Shown here: piece by piece, positions 63,716-64,000 of the stretch | Numbering within the stretch: the stretch's first letter is position 1 | Layout of the letters: each line of letters opens with the position of its first letter | Assembly: GCA_001899635.1 (NCBI GenBank) | Contig: MKVQ01000008.1 | Span: 132,320-196,319 of the forward strand | From: Myxococcales bacterium 68-20 | Lineage (GTDB): Bacteria; Myxococcota_A; Polyangia; Polyangiales; Polyangiaceae | Direction of reading: 5' to 3' | DNA length: 64,000 nucleotides | Made by a program: the position numbers and the translations under genes | Notes under the pieces: model-generated | What the model saw: only the letters and a program-made list of their open reading frames with translations | What the model was told of the DNA's origin: nothing | The model's database searches: none

Positions 63716-64000
63716 ATGAAGTACTCGCTGTTCCTGTTCGACTTGGATGACACCCTGCTGGATTTCAGGGCCTCCGAGCGCCTGTCGTTCGCCCGCATCG
63801 TGGCCGGCAGCGTGGATGCAGCGCGGGTGGAGGCGGTGTTTGCCGATTACCAGGCGATCAACCACCAGCTGTGGGTGGACTTCGAGCAGGGGCGGGTAAG
63901 CAAGGATGTGCTGAAGGTGGAGCGCTTTCGCCGCGTGTTCTCCGCGCATGCGATCGATGCCGATCCGGTGGCGGCCAGCCATGCCTACTTGGAGTGTTGA
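63716..64000 (+). CDS. Truncated HAD-type pyrimidine 5'-nucleotidase (YjjG-like), foreign codon usage
   Basis: 94 residues from the ATG at 63716 to the TGA at 63998-64000. The N-terminus has FLFDLDDTLLDF, the motif I nucleophile Asp of HAD phosphatases of YjjG type, but the family is usually 225-230 residues long, so motifs II-IV are absent. Counting leucine codons gives seven CTG, two TTG and no CTC, and valine is almost always GTG, whereas neighbouring genes favour CTC and GTC. GC is also visibly lower. It may be a horizontally acquired and truncated gene, a frameshift, or a contig-end artefact. Confidence 0.7.
   Translation: MKYSLFLFDLDDTLLDFRASERLSFARIVAGSVDAARVEAVFADYQAINHQLWVDFEQGRVSKDVLKVERFRRVFSAHAIDADPVAASHAYLEC

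Overview
The window looks like a chromosome segment of a Polyangia/Sorangiineae-type myxobacterium. The evidence is very high GC with strong preference for CTC and GTC codons, many secreted lipoproteins with Asp/Ala/Pro-rich linkers, Cys-rich NCGGCG-type repeat proteins, TPR-PEGA proteins, a MYXO-CTERM-like C-terminal anchor, and abundant two-component and ECF sigma regulators. No rRNA, tRNA, CRISPR array or intact mobile element was seen.

Layout: 1-2866 (minus) is an ECF sigma / membrane anti-sigma / Cys-rich lipoprotein module with a surface-barrel gene upstream; it runs off the left edge. 2953-9163 holds two conserved proteins of unknown role, an endonuclease/exonuclease/phosphatase-fold enzyme and a large lipoprotein metallophosphoesterase. 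9322-26839 is mostly envelope proteins: a TPR protein, a Gly-rich lipoprotein, a divergent pair of TPR-PEGA proteins, an ICMT-like methyltransferase, a VOC protein, LamG, glycosidase-like and Ig-like lipoproteins, a TPR/beta-barrel protein, a dimethylformamidase-like lipoprotein and a barrel protein. 26983-35071 is one tight operon: processive glycosyltransferase, histidine kinase, single-domain response regulator, 1210-residue HEAT protein and an alpha-toroid lipoprotein. It resembles a regulated exopolysaccharide synthase. 35087-38205 has a GpsA-family dehydrogenase lacking the usual catalytic lysines and a YgiQ-type radical SAM protein. 38215-45506 is a CzcCBA-type metal efflux operon divergent from its probable two-component regulator. 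45699-51617 has a HAD phosphatase, a 12-bp tandem repeat, two tail-anchored paralogues, and two acyl-CoA dehydrogenases flanking an AgmX-like lipoprotein.

51618-52427 is a decayed stretch with a UvrA-like pseudogene. 53627-63182 is the most striking region: a second ECF sigma / anti-sigma / Cys-rich lipoprotein module continued by four more predicted surface lipoproteins (two beta-propeller, one RCC1, one IgGFc-binding-like) joined by 4-nt stop/start overlaps, then a lamin-tail protein with a MYXO-CTERM-like anchor. The likely logic is that one ECF switch controls a set of surface-displayed proteins. The module at the left edge is a diverged copy.

The right end (63183-64000) contains an IS21 istA remnant and a truncated HAD nucleotidase with clearly foreign codon usage, so it is either a recombination scar or an assembly artefact.
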